Shown here: positions 55,533 to 62,960 of the stretch, piece by piece
Layout: each line of letters opens with the position of its first letter
How positions within the stretch are numbered: position 1 is the first letter of the stretch
From: Parabacteroides timonensis
Lineage (GTDB): Bacteria > Bacteroidota > Bacteroidia > Bacteroidales > Tannerellaceae
Length of the DNA stretch: 64,000 nt
Reading direction: 5' to 3'
NCBI RefSeq assembly: GCF_900128505.1
Contig: NZ_LT669941.1
Location: 1,783,760-1,847,759 of the forward strand
Translations under genes and position numbers: made by a program
The notes under the pieces: generated by a model
The model's database searches: none
The model's input: the letters and a program-made list of their open reading frames with translations, nothing else
Told to the model about the DNA's origin: nothing

Positions 55533-56144
55533 TCAGGAAATATTTTTCAAAACCATTCCCTCTGTTAGTAAAAGAACATACAACAGGTAAAAATCTTTTT
55601 TAGACATATGCGCCTTCAAATATTTAATAGTCAGATAGATGTGACTTTCAACCGTTCGCTGAGGTATTTGAGTCCGGGCGGCTACTTCTTTTGCTTTCAA
55701 TCCATTTATGTAAGTCAGAATAAATACTTCACGCCGTTGAACAGGCAATTGGTCAAGCAAATTGTATAACCGCTTATAAAAATCCTTTGAGTATAATTCT
55801 TCCATAATTGAAGTATCTTCTCTCAACAATTCACCGTATTCCTTTAGATAAGTATCTTCTGCATGAAGATTGTATTTTCCTACTGATTGCTGTTTTTTAA
55901 AATAATCGAGACAACGGGTATAGGCAGATTGGAACAAATAAGAATGAAAACCGTCTCCTACATATAACTTACTGCGGTTCTCCCATACATATAGAAAAAC
56001 ATCCTGAACGATATCTTCGGCAATCTCTTGTTCCACCATAGCAGTAACATATGCCATAACGCGAGGATAATAATAACGGAACAGACTATTAAAAGCTTCC
56101 CGGTTTCCTTCTTTCAATTGACTTAACAAAGAAACATCAAACAT
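55533..56144 (-). CDS. ECF sigma factor of the FecI type
   Basis: Sigma factor of 203 residues. Region 2: NREAFNSLFRYYYPRVMAYV and IVQDVFLYVWENRSKL. Region 4: LPVQRREVFILTYINGLKAKEVAARTQIPQRTVESHIYLTIKYL. The C-terminal tail (about 180-203) is hydrophobic. First gene of the sigma-FecR-SusC-SusD-TIM-barrel unit. A good housekeeping-type promoter lies at 56392-56422, giving a leader of about 240 nt that holds long inverted repeats. Confidence 0.94.
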   Translation of the reverse strand: MFDVSLLSQLKEGNREAFNSLFRYYYPRVMAYVTAMVEQEIAEDIVQDVFLYVWENRSKLYVGDGFHSYLFQSAYTRCLDYFKKQQSVGKYNLHAEDTYLKEYGELLREDTSIMEELYSKDFYKRLYNLLDQLPVQRREVFILTYINGLKAKEVAARTQIPQRTVESHIYLTIKYLKAHMSKKDFYLLYVLLLTEGMVLKNIS

Positions 56145-56166
56145 ACGTGTATTAAATTTATAAAGA

Positions 56167-56327
56167 AAGCGTGGAAGCTATTGATATTACGACATTTGGG
56201 GCTCTGGACGGCCCATGACTTTATAATATACAATAGCCCCACGCTTATGATTGCTATAGGTTCCTCTTTGAGGTAAGTATATAACAACATAGGCGTAGGA
56301 GCATCTTGGGTATTATCCAAAGTCATG
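56167..56327 (-). promoter_or_regulatory. Structured 5' leader with two competing folds before the sigma gene
   Basis: Fold A pairs 56167-56189 with 56224-56246 through three stacked perfect segments (AAGCGTGG/CCACGCTT, GCTATTG/CAATAGC, ATATTA/TAATAT) and leaves a GGGC/GCCC inner hairpin. Fold B pairs CATGACTTT (56214-56222) with AAAGTCATG (56319-56327), extended by ATAAT..ATAC with GTATTAT. The two share 56214-56231, so they exclude each other. Fold A ends 22 nt before the sigma ATG. No known riboswitch class was recognised. Confidence 0.45.
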
Positions 56328-56391
56328 AAATTGTCCAGATTCCAAATATCGGATAATATGTAACGCTTCTACGTTTTTTCTGTACGTAGGA

Positions 56392-56422
56392 CAAAGGTAA
56401 TAACAAATACAAATAAAACAAA
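56392..56422 (-). promoter_or_regulatory. Promoter of the sigma-FecR-SusCD-TIM-barrel unit
   Basis: On the minus strand TTTG (56422 to 56419), exactly 19 bases, then TACCTTTG (56399 to 56392): a perfect Bacteroidota housekeeping promoter. Transcription would start near 56387. A small inverted repeat CTACGT/ACGTAG (56369-56389) lies at the start site. Confidence 0.65.
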
Positions 56423-56427
56423 CCAAA

Positions 56428-57052
56428 ATATTTAAGTTTTCTTCGTTTCATTAAATATCATTTTGACGCATTAAAGCATACTTTCCCTACTTTACAATCG
56501 TAAAATACAGTTTTATATAACACGAGATTCTTTCTTTATTTCCATTCTAGAAACAAGAAAAATACATTTATTAACACCATATCCGAACTTTATCTCGTTT
56601 TAAACGAAATTGAAACTCGTTTAAAACGAGATATTTTTTTATGTAATCAAAAATCCATTCGCTTTAAAGCAAAATAAACGTTAACAACAGCTAAAACAAC
56701 CTTGTTTTTAAAGTCTCAAGAGCCCACAGCGTATGCTATAAAACATATTCACAGATCTAAAACAACAATTCCACCAAGCATTCAACAAATATCTCCAACC
56801 GCATAATACAAACCACACAACAGCATTATAACAATATTATACACAACAATCTATCAATATAATGTTTTCTTTATGAATATAATAACTTTTACAACATGGC
56901 ATCCTCCTCCACAATCTCATAAAAACAGAACAGCCTGCACTCCTCCCCATATATCTTATTCATAAGACACATAATATGACATTTTGTCAAACAGGGAATA
57001 AAAGATTACTTTGATTATATTCGTAATCGTTCCGATTTTTATTTATATTCGA
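56428..57052. other. Long AT-rich gap without genes
   Basis: About 620 bp with very low GC and no convincing open frame. The only clear structure is the double palindrome at 56592-56640. TACCTTTG at 57053-57060 after it is a probable -7 box for prmA. Confidence 0.6.
56592..56640 (+). terminator. Orphan 16-bp stem with T run, built from two palindromes
   Basis: Perfect 16-bp inverted repeat (56592-56607 and 56617-56632), nine-base loop and T7 on the plus strand. Each arm is itself a palindrome, TCGTTT-N-AAACGA, so it could also be a pair of protein-binding sites. No plus-strand gene lies upstream, so as a terminator it would end an unknown small RNA. Confidence 0.5.
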
Positions 57053-57060
57053 TACCTTTG
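57053..57060 (+). promoter_or_regulatory. -7 element of prmA
   Basis: TACCTTTG matches TAnnTTTG 27 nt before the prmA ATG. The -33 position is not conserved. Confidence 0.5.
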
Positions 57061-57087
57061 CCCCAGCAAATGATTAAAAATTAAAAT

Positions 57088-57939
57088 ATGAATTATTACG
57101 AACTGAAATTCACATACGAATCGCCTGTCGAGGCGACCGTCATCAGCGACATACTGGCCTCCGAACTGGGCGAGATCGGGTTCGAAAGTTTCACCGAAAA
57201 TGAAAACGGCCTGTTGGCCTATATCGCCGACACATTATATAATGTAGAGGCTGTGGAGGAGAAATTGAAGGAATTCCCCCTCGAAAACGTGATATTCCAC
57301 TACACCGCACAGCTGGTGGAAAGCAAAGACTGGAACGAAGAATGGGAAAAGAACTACTTCAAACCCATCCGTATCGGTAGCGACTGTATCATCCGCGCCT
57401 CCTTTCACCAACCGGAGCCGGGCTATACATATAATATAATCATCGACCCGAAAATGGCCTTCGGTACCGGCAACCATGAAACGACCTACCTCATGATCGG
57501 CGAAATGCTGAAACTCGACCTCGCCGGGAAAGACCTGCTCGACATGGGATGCGGCACGGCCGTCCTGGCCATCCTCGCCAAGATGAAAAAAGCCGGCAAA
57601 GTGGTCGGTATCGACATCGACGAATGGGCTTACAACAACGCACTCGAGAACATTCGCCTGAACGATACGGAAGACATCCGCATAGCATTGGGCGGCGCCG
57701 AGCAAATCGCAGGCTTCGGACAGTTCGACATCGTATTTGCCAATATAAACCGCAATATACTTTTGAACGATATTCACCACTATGTCAGCTGCATGAAGCC
57801 GGGAGCACTTCTTTTTATGAGCGGATTCTACACCGAGGACATTCCCTTCATCCGCGAAGAATGCGAACGCAACGGGTTGATATTCCAGTCTCACGTAGAA
57901 AAGAACAACTGGGTGGCCGTCAAAACACAAAAGCCATAA
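57088..57939 (+). CDS. prmA: Ribosomal protein L11 methyltransferase
   Basis: SAM-dependent enzyme that trimethylates lysines and the N-terminus of ribosomal protein L11. It has 283 residues. The N-terminal substrate-recognition domain (1-90) is followed by the Rossmann-type core with DPKMAFGTGNHETT, SAM motif LLDMGCGTAVLAIL and the catalytic-region FANINRNILL. Short N-terminus as usual for Bacteroidota PrmA. Confidence 0.94.
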   Translation: MNYYELKFTYESPVEATVISDILASELGEIGFESFTENENGLLAYIADTLYNVEAVEEKLKEFPLENVIFHYTAQLVESKDWNEEWEKNYFKPIRIGSDCIIRASFHQPEPGYTYNIIIDPKMAFGTGNHETTYLMIGEMLKLDLAGKDLLDMGCGTAVLAILAKMKKAGKVVGIDIDEWAYNNALENIRLNDTEDIRIALGGAEQIAGFGQFDIVFANINRNILLNDIHHYVSCMKPGALLFMSGFYTEDIPFIREECERNGLIFQSHVEKNNWVAVKTQKP

Positions 57940-58027
57940 CTTTATTTAACAGTAAAAGTTAATGCAGAAGTAAACTATCATCCAAAGAAAAGCGTTATTT
58001 TAGTAGACACATTTAAATGTAAGAGTT

Positions 58028-58249
58028 ATGAAAAATGTAGATTCTAAATTATTACTAGGTTTGGTAGTTGGTGCAGCAGTTGGTGCAGCAGTTGGATATC
58101 TGGCAGCTACCGATAAGAGAGAACAGTTACTGGAAGAATTGAACGGTGTAGTTGGAAAAGTAAAAGAAGGCTTTAATTCCGCTCTCGCCAAGTACAAAGA
58201 AGGTAAAACTGAAGTTGTAAAAGCTACCGAAGAAATCGTAGCCGAATAA
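58028..58249 (+). CDS. YtxH-domain small membrane protein
   Basis: Protein of 73 residues. A glycine-zipper membrane segment (LLGLVVGAAVGAAVGYLAA, encoded by a short direct DNA repeat) is followed by an amphipathic Lys/Glu-rich helix. YtxH proteins are linked to envelope and general stress. First of three closely packed genes; the next starts six bases after its stop codon. Confidence 0.88.
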   Translation: MKNVDSKLLLGLVVGAAVGAAVGYLAATDKREQLLEELNGVVGKVKEGFNSALAKYKEGKTEVVKATEEIVAE

Positions 58250-58255
58250 ACATTT

Positions 58256-58663
58256 ATGGAAAAAGATTCAGGAAAAATCTTTCATGAGCTGAAGGATGAC
58301 GTTTCAGCTTATGTAGAGTTAAAGCTTGAACTTTTAAAGTTAAGCACATACGAGAGAAGCGGGCAATTGATCGCGGTTCTTTCGTATGGCTTAATTTTAT
58401 TGTTCCTGGCTTTCTTTGCCATCCTGTTCATATTCCTGGCTTTAGGGTTCTTTATGGGTGATATCTTCGGCTCCATGGGATCCGGATTTGCTTTTGTGGC
58501 AGTATTATATCTCCTATTGATCGGGCTCATTATAATGAACAAAGGTAGAATCTGCAATACAGTATTGAACGTAGTGATTGCAGCATTAAACAGTAATGAC
58601 GAAAAAGACGATGCAACAGATACAAAACAAGCCACTGACACCACTGGAGAAGCTGATTTCTGA
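58256..58663 (+). CDS. Phage-holin-superfamily (Phage_holin_3_6) membrane protein
   Basis: Protein of 135 residues. An amphipathic N-terminal helix (FHELKDDVSAYVELKLELLKLSTYERSGQLIAV) precedes two hydrophobic hairpins at about 41-68 and 74-95, and the tail is acidic. Despite the family name, chromosomal members like this are usually envelope-stress proteins, not phage lysis genes, and no phage genes lie nearby. Its 3' end overlaps the next gene in another frame. Confidence 0.85.
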   Translation: MEKDSGKIFHELKDDVSAYVELKLELLKLSTYERSGQLIAVLSYGLILLFLAFFAILFIFLALGFFMGDIFGSMGSGFAFVAVLYLLLIGLIIMNKGRICNTVLNVVIAALNSNDEKDDATDTKQATDTTGEADF

Positions 58664-58991
58664 TAAAGAACGGATCCGGAGGCAATGCGTCATGCAGGAA
58701 CAAAAACTGAATGAGGATTTTTCCTATATACAGGAAAATGCAGGAAGTCTGTTGATTTCCGGTTTTACTGCTTTACTTTTCCCGAACACTAAATCAAAAA
58801 AGACAGATACTCCCGAGTCGGCGGCTTCACCTATTCAACCCGCCACCCCGATCGGTTTCGCCGATTATTTAAGTATAGCCCAAGGTCTTATCCCGGTAGC
58901 ATGGGACGTTGTGAGACCTTTTCTATTGACTTGGGGAATCAGAAAGGCGCAAAGCTGGTTTACAGGCTTATTATTCAAGAAAAAGAAATGA
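58611..58991 (+). CDS. Hypothetical third gene of the YtxH-holin cassette
   Basis: Protein of 126 residues from the ATG at 58611; an ATG at 58596 adds five. It overlaps the preceding gene by 53 nt out of frame, so translation may be coupled. An N-terminal helical part (LEKLISDKERIRRQCVMQEQKLNEDFSYIQEN) is followed by a hydrophobic segment, a Pro/Thr/Ser-rich linker and a C-terminal aromatic region ending KKKK. Similar third genes follow YtxH and holin-like genes in other Bacteroidota. Function unknown. Confidence 0.75.
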   Translation: MQQIQNKPLTPLEKLISDKERIRRQCVMQEQKLNEDFSYIQENAGSLLISGFTALLFPNTKSKKTDTPESAASPIQPATPIGFADYLSIAQGLIPVAWDVVRPFLLTWGIRKAQSWFTGLLFKKKK

Positions 58992-59064
58992 CCGCCAACA
59001 ATTAATTTATGTTAGAGGACATATTTTTCTCTCCATAATAAATGTAAAATAGAAAAAACATGAC

Positions 59065-59072
59065 TACATTTG
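59065..59072 (+). promoter_or_regulatory. -7 element of the small lipoprotein gene
   Basis: TACATTTG followed by CA matches the -7 consensus, 25 nt before the small-gene ATG. It may also feed gapA. Confidence 0.5.
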
Positions 59073-59097
59073 CAGTCGTTAAAAACAAGGATAAATA

Positions 59098-59181
59098 ATG
59101 AAACATACTATTTTTCTTTTGATAGCATTTATATCAATGCTCGTGATGTTGGTTTCGTGTGCTACTCCTTGTGGCTGTTAA
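59098..59181 (+). CDS. 27-residue predicted lipoprotein upstream of gapA
   Basis: A tiny complete gene: ATG at 59098, stop TAA at 59179-59181. The product starts MKHTIFLLIAFISMLVMLVSC, a basic then hydrophobic leader with lipobox LVSC (Cys21), and leaves a mature lipopeptide of only seven residues, CATPCGC, with three Cys. A perfect -7 box lies 25 nt upstream and gapA starts 47 nt downstream. It is not recognised as a named family. The signal sequence is too regular for chance, which supports a real gene. Confidence 0.6.
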   Translation: MKHTIFLLIAFISMLVMLVSCATPCGC

Positions 59182-59228
59182 ATGATTTTACGTAATATTT
59201 TTAATAAACCCATAAAAGTTTTATTACA

Positions 59229-60230
59229 ATGATTAAAGTAGGTATTAACGGTTTCGGCCGTATCGGACGTATGGTGTTCCGTGCTGCAGTTAAGAACTTC
59301 GGCAATGACATTCAGATTGTAGGTATCAACGACTTATTGGATGCTGATTACCTGGCATACATGTTGAAATATGATTCAGTACACGGACGTTTCGACGGAA
59401 CTGTAGCTGTAGAAGGCAACAACTTGGTAGTAAACGGTAACAAAATCCGTCTGACTGCCGAAATGGATCCTGCTAACCTGAAATGGAACGAAGTTGGTGC
59501 AGACGTAGTAGTTGAATCAACTGGTTTCTTCCTGACAGACGAAACAGCTCGCAAACATATCCAGGCTGGTGCAAAGAAAGTTATCATGTCTGCTCCTTCT
59601 AAGGACGCTACTCCTATGTTCGTTTATGGTGTTAACCATACTTCTTACGCAGGACAGGACATCATCTCTAACGCTTCTTGTACTACTAACTGCTTGGCTC
59701 CTATCGCTAAAGTATTGAACGACAAGTTCGGTATCGTTAAAGGTTTGATGACTACAGTTCACGCTGCTACTGCAACTCAGAAAACAGTAGACGGTCCTTC
59801 TAAGAAAGACTGGAGAGGTGGCCGTGGTATCCTTGAAAATATCATCCCTTCTTCTACAGGTGCTGCTAAAGCTGTAGGTAAAGTTCTGCCGGTATTGAAC
59901 GGTAAACTGACAGGTATGGCTTTCCGTGTTCCGACTTCTGACGTTTCTGTTGTTGACTTGACAGTAGTTCTTGACAAGGCTGCTACAATGGACGACATCA
60001 AGGCTGCTATGAAGGAAGCTTCTGAAGGCGAATTGAAAGGTGTACTGGGCTATACAGAAGATGCAGTTGTTTCAACTGACTTCCGTGGATGTTCTAACAC
60101 TTCTATCTTCGACGCTAAAGCTGGTATCTCTTTGGATGACAACTTCGCTAAGATCGTTTCTTGGTATGATAACGAATGGGGTTATTCAAACAAAGTTTGT
60201 GAAATGGCTCGCGTTATCGCTGGTAAGTAA
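59229..60230 (+). CDS. gapA: Glyceraldehyde-3-phosphate dehydrogenase, type I
   Basis: NAD-dependent glycolytic enzyme of 333 residues, acting as a cytosolic tetramer. Rossmann motif INGFGRIGRMVFR at the start, catalytic Cys in SNASCTTNCLAP, and C-terminal SWYDNEWGYSNKV. Codon use is strongly skewed to GCT, GTT, GGT and TCT, unlike its neighbours, as expected for one of the most highly expressed genes. A terminator follows directly. Confidence 0.97.
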   Translation: MIKVGINGFGRIGRMVFRAAVKNFGNDIQIVGINDLLDADYLAYMLKYDSVHGRFDGTVAVEGNNLVVNGNKIRLTAEMDPANLKWNEVGADVVVESTGFFLTDETARKHIQAGAKKVIMSAPSKDATPMFVYGVNHTSYAGQDIISNASCTTNCLAPIAKVLNDKFGIVKGLMTTVHAATATQKTVDGPSKKDWRGGRGILENIIPSSTGAAKAVGKVLPVLNGKLTGMAFRVPTSDVSVVDLTVVLDKAATMDDIKAAMKEASEGELKGVLGYTEDAVVSTDFRGCSNTSIFDAKAGISLDDNFAKIVSWYDNEWGYSNKVCEMARVIAGK

Positions 60231-60253
60231 TCAAAATACAAATCAGTATATGG

Positions 60254-60287
60254 AAGCCGTCCTCTATAAAGGGGACGGCTTTTTTTG
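60254..60287 (+). terminator. gapA terminator overlapping the miaA promoter
   Basis: AAGCCGTCC / GGACGGCTT stem with T7. Its T run ends where the -7 box of miaA (TATCTTTG, 60288-60295) begins. Confidence 0.85.
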
Positions 60288-60295
60288 TATCTTTG
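60288..60295 (+). promoter_or_regulatory. -7 element of miaA
   Basis: TATCTTTG ends only seven bases before the miaA ATG (60303), so the transcript would have almost no leader. Confidence 0.6.
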
Positions 60296-60302
60296 CACTA
60301 AG

Positions 60303-61229
60303 ATGAGAACATATCAACTTATTACCATACTTGGGCCGACCGCTTCCGGTAAAACTCCTTTTGCTGCAGCCCTGGCCAACCGGCTGGATACGGAAATAAT
60401 CAGCGCCGATTCCCGCCAGATCTATCGTGGCATGGATATAGGCACAGGAAAAGACCTGGCCGATTATACCGTCGCCGGGAAGCCCGTCCCCTATCACCTG
60501 ATCGACATCTGCGACCCGGGATACAAATACAACGTATTCGAATACCAGCACGATTTCTTCCGCGCCTACGAAGAGATACGGCAAAAAGGGAAATTGCCCA
60601 TCCTCTGCGGTGGCACAGGGATGTACATCGAAGCCGTATTGAAAGGTTATAAACTACTCGACGTTCCCCCAAACCCGGAACTCCGCGAGTCGCTGAAAGA
60701 AAAATCGCTACCGGAATTGGAGCAGATATTGGCAACTTACAAGGTTTTGCACAACAAAACGGATGTCGATTCTGCCCAGAGAGCTATCCGGGCGATAGAG
60801 ATAGAAGAGTACTACAAGGCACAGTCGCCGGAAGCGAACGAATACGATCCGATCGACAGCCTTATCATCGGTATAAATATCGACCGGGAGCTTCGTCGGG
60901 AAAAGATTTCCAGGCGACTGCGTGCCCGTCTCGACGAAGGCATGGTGGACGAGGTAAAAAGAATTATCGAATCAGGAGTCAAACCGGACGACCTGATCTA
61001 TTATGGCCTCGAATACAAATTCCTTACCTTATATATTATAGGTGAACTTTCCTATGAAGAAATGGTTTCACAACTAGAGATAGCCATCCATCAATTTGCC
61101 AAACGGCAGATGACTTGGTTCCGTGGCATGGAACGCCGGGGATGCACTATCCACTGGATCGAAGCAACCCTGCCGACCGAAGAGAAAATAGAGAAGACAA
61201 TTGAATTACTAAACAGAAATAAGGAGTAA
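60303..61229 (+). CDS. miaA: tRNA dimethylallyltransferase
   Basis: Transfers a dimethylallyl group to A37 of tRNAs reading codons that start with U. It has 308 residues. P-loop GPTASGKTP near residues 10-18, DSRQIYRGMDIGTGK, the GGTGMYIEAVL loop and the C-terminal QFAKRQMTWFR motif. The start is set by the P-loop distance; a frame-open extension of six residues upstream would overlap the promoter. kdsA starts nine bases after its stop. Confidence 0.94.
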   Translation: MRTYQLITILGPTASGKTPFAAALANRLDTEIISADSRQIYRGMDIGTGKDLADYTVAGKPVPYHLIDICDPGYKYNVFEYQHDFFRAYEEIRQKGKLPILCGGTGMYIEAVLKGYKLLDVPPNPELRESLKEKSLPELEQILATYKVLHNKTDVDSAQRAIRAIEIEEYYKAQSPEANEYDPIDSLIIGINIDRELRREKISRRLRARLDEGMVDEVKRIIESGVKPDDLIYYGLEYKFLTLYIIGELSYEEMVSQLEIAIHQFAKRQMTWFRGMERRGCTIHWIEATLPTEEKIEKTIELLNRNKE

Positions 61230-61238
61230 CGAATAAAT

Positions 61239-62042
61239 ATGGTAACAGTTAACGATTTAAATAAAGGGGATAATTTCTTCCTGATGGCCGGCCCCTGCGT
61301 GATAGAAGGAGAAGAAATGGCTCTGCGTATCGCCGAAAAGGTGGTGGGGATTACTGAAAAGCTAAACATACCCTATGTCTTTAAAGGTTCATACCGCAAG
61401 GCAAACCGTTCACGGCTGGACTCATTTACCGGCATCGGCGACGAGAAAGCGTTGAAGATACTACGTAAGGTAGGCGAAACATTCAATATCCCTACCGTAA
61501 CGGATATCCACGAAAACCACGAGGCAGCGATGGCAGCCGAGTATGTGGATGTATTGCAAATCCCCGCCTTCCTGTGCCGTCAGACCGACCTGTTGGTGGC
61601 AGCCGCAAAGACCGGAAAGATAGTCAATATCAAGAAAGGACAGTTCCTTTCGCCGGGATCCATGCAGTTCGCCGTACAGAAAGTGGCCGATGCAGGCAAT
61701 AACAACGTGATGATTACGGAACGGGGAACCACCTTCGGTTATACCGACCTGGTAGTCGACTACCGGGGTATCCCTGAAATGCAAGCATTCGGTTACCCGG
61801 TTATCATGGACGTAACCCACTCGTTGCAACAACCCAACCAGACTTCAGGTGTAACAGGTGGCCTGCCCGCACTGATAGAAACAATAGCTAAAGCCGCCAT
61901 CGCCGTAGGAACCGACGGACTGTTCATTGAAACCCATCCGGAACCTTCGAAAGCCAAATCCGACGGAGCCAACATGTTGCAGTTGGATTTACTGGAAGGC
62001 CTATTGACACGTCTGGTACGTATCCGCGAAGCTATCCGGTAA
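61239..62042 (+). CDS. kdsA: 2-dehydro-3-deoxyphosphooctonate aldolase (KDO-8-phosphate synthase)
   Basis: Condenses arabinose 5-phosphate with phosphoenolpyruvate to KDO-8-phosphate for lipopolysaccharide core synthesis. It has 267 residues in a TIM barrel. Motifs: MAGPCVIEGEEMALR, FKGSYRKANRSR, VTDIHE, IPAFLCRQTDL, NIKKGQFLSP and FIETHPEPSKAKSDGANML. Probably cotranscribed with miaA. Confidence 0.95.
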   Translation: MVTVNDLNKGDNFFLMAGPCVIEGEEMALRIAEKVVGITEKLNIPYVFKGSYRKANRSRLDSFTGIGDEKALKILRKVGETFNIPTVTDIHENHEAAMAAEYVDVLQIPAFLCRQTDLLVAAAKTGKIVNIKKGQFLSPGSMQFAVQKVADAGNNNVMITERGTTFGYTDLVVDYRGIPEMQAFGYPVIMDVTHSLQQPNQTSGVTGGLPALIETIAKAAIAVGTDGLFIETHPEPSKAKSDGANMLQLDLLEGLLTRLVRIREAIR

Positions 62043-62063
62043 AAGAGACCCTTACCCACAACA

Positions 62064-62098
62064 AGAAGGGGCTTCCGTTTACCGAAAGCCCCTTCTCT
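62064..62098. terminator. Bidirectional terminator between kdsA and the Crp-type gene
   Basis: GAAGGGGCTT / AAGCCCCTTC perfect stem with a loop of about 11 nt, T-rich on the plus side. It lies between convergent genes. Confidence 0.8.
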
Positions 62099-62126
62099 TT
62101 TATATTTTCAAAAGTCCTGATCCTTA

Positions 62127-62828
62127 TTATCCCATTTTACTTATCTTTCTAAGCTTGTCGTCATCTATCAATTTGATCTTACGTCCGTCGATAGCGATGA
62201 TACGCTCAGAGACAAATGTGGACAGCGTCCGGATTGCATTGGAAGTAGTCATGTTCGACAAATTAGCGAGATCTTCACGGGACAGGTAGATACTCAGGGT
62301 AGCACCGTCCTCTTCCAATCCATAACTGTCTTTCAGGAATAACAAAGATTCTGCCAGACGACCCCGGATATGTTTCTGCGTAAGGTTCACGGTACGTTCG
62401 TCCGCAACTCCCAAGTCGAACGATAGCTGACGGATAAAGAACATGGCCAGATGCGGGTTACCCATTAACAATTCGGTAACAACCGTCATCGGTATCAGGC
62501 AAACTGAAGATGCTTCGAACGCAGAAGCATTCGTCAAATAGTTTTCCTGAGCAAAGTTTGCGCGATAACCAAAATATTGTACAGGCTTGATCATGCGAAT
62601 AATCTGGCTTCTACCACCAACTCCTTCTTTAAAGATCTTCACCTTACCTTTTAGTAAGCACATCATGTCCCTTGGTTCGTCGCCCTCGCAATATATCAAC
62701 TCGTTACGTTTGAAATGCTGGATCGTCGAATTATTACGGAGAATCTCCCGCTCTTTGTCGGTTAGTACTCTCCATACTTCTGCCAAACTGGCCGATAGAT
62801 CGACCTCTTCTTTTTGTTGTTTAACCAC
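62127..62828 (-). CDS. Crp/Fnr-family transcriptional regulator
   Basis: Regulator of 233 residues. Cyclic-nucleotide-binding-like beta-roll at about 20-140 (ELIYCEGDEPRDMMCLLKGKVKIFKEG) and a C-terminal winged helix-turn-helix at about 165-225 (YLSREDLANLSNMTTSNAIRTLSTF). No Fnr-type N-terminal Cys cluster, so it is unlikely to be an iron-sulfur oxygen sensor. Divergent from the DUF5686 gene across a 159-nt gap with nested inverted repeats. Confidence 0.9.
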   Translation of the reverse strand: MVKQQKEEVDLSASLAEVWRVLTDKEREILRNNSTIQHFKRNELIYCEGDEPRDMMCLLKGKVKIFKEGVGGRSQIIRMIKPVQYFGYRANFAQENYLTNASAFEASSVCLIPMTVVTELLMGNPHLAMFFIRQLSFDLGVADERTVNLTQKHIRGRLAESLLFLKDSYGLEEDGATLSIYLSREDLANLSNMTTSNAIRTLSTFVSERIIAIDGRKIKLIDDDKLRKISKMG

Positions 62829-62856
62829 GACTGTTTTATAACATACTTATGAAGCA

Positions 62857-62864
62857 CAAATGTA
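62857..62864 (-). promoter_or_regulatory. -7 element of the Crp-type gene
   Basis: TACATTTG on the minus strand, 28 nt before the start codon. Confidence 0.5.
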
Positions 62865-62874
62865 CAACTTTTCT

Positions 62875-62950
62875 TTTGAATTAGTAAAATGTTTAATACG
62901 ATAAATTGTATTTTCAATTACATTTTACTTTCTTTTACTACTAATTCAAA
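62875..62950. promoter_or_regulatory. Nested inverted repeats in the Crp-type / DUF5686 divergent region
   Basis: Outer repeat TTTGAATTAGTA (62875-62886) / TACTAATTCAAA (62939-62950), perfect 12 bp. Inner repeat AGTAAAATGT (62883-62892) / ACATTTTACT (62920-62929), perfect 10 bp. The region lies between the -7 boxes of the two divergent genes, as expected for a shared operator. Confidence 0.5.
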
Positions 62951-62960
62951 TTTTATTCGT

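Noticed and set aside
56123..56326. Leader peptide or remnant gene (67 codons) in the sigma leader
   Set aside because: It overlaps the sigma start in another frame, lies inside the inverted repeats and shows no recognisable family.
58256..58663. Prophage holin
   Set aside because: No other phage genes nearby and the YtxH neighbour points to an envelope-stress cassette.
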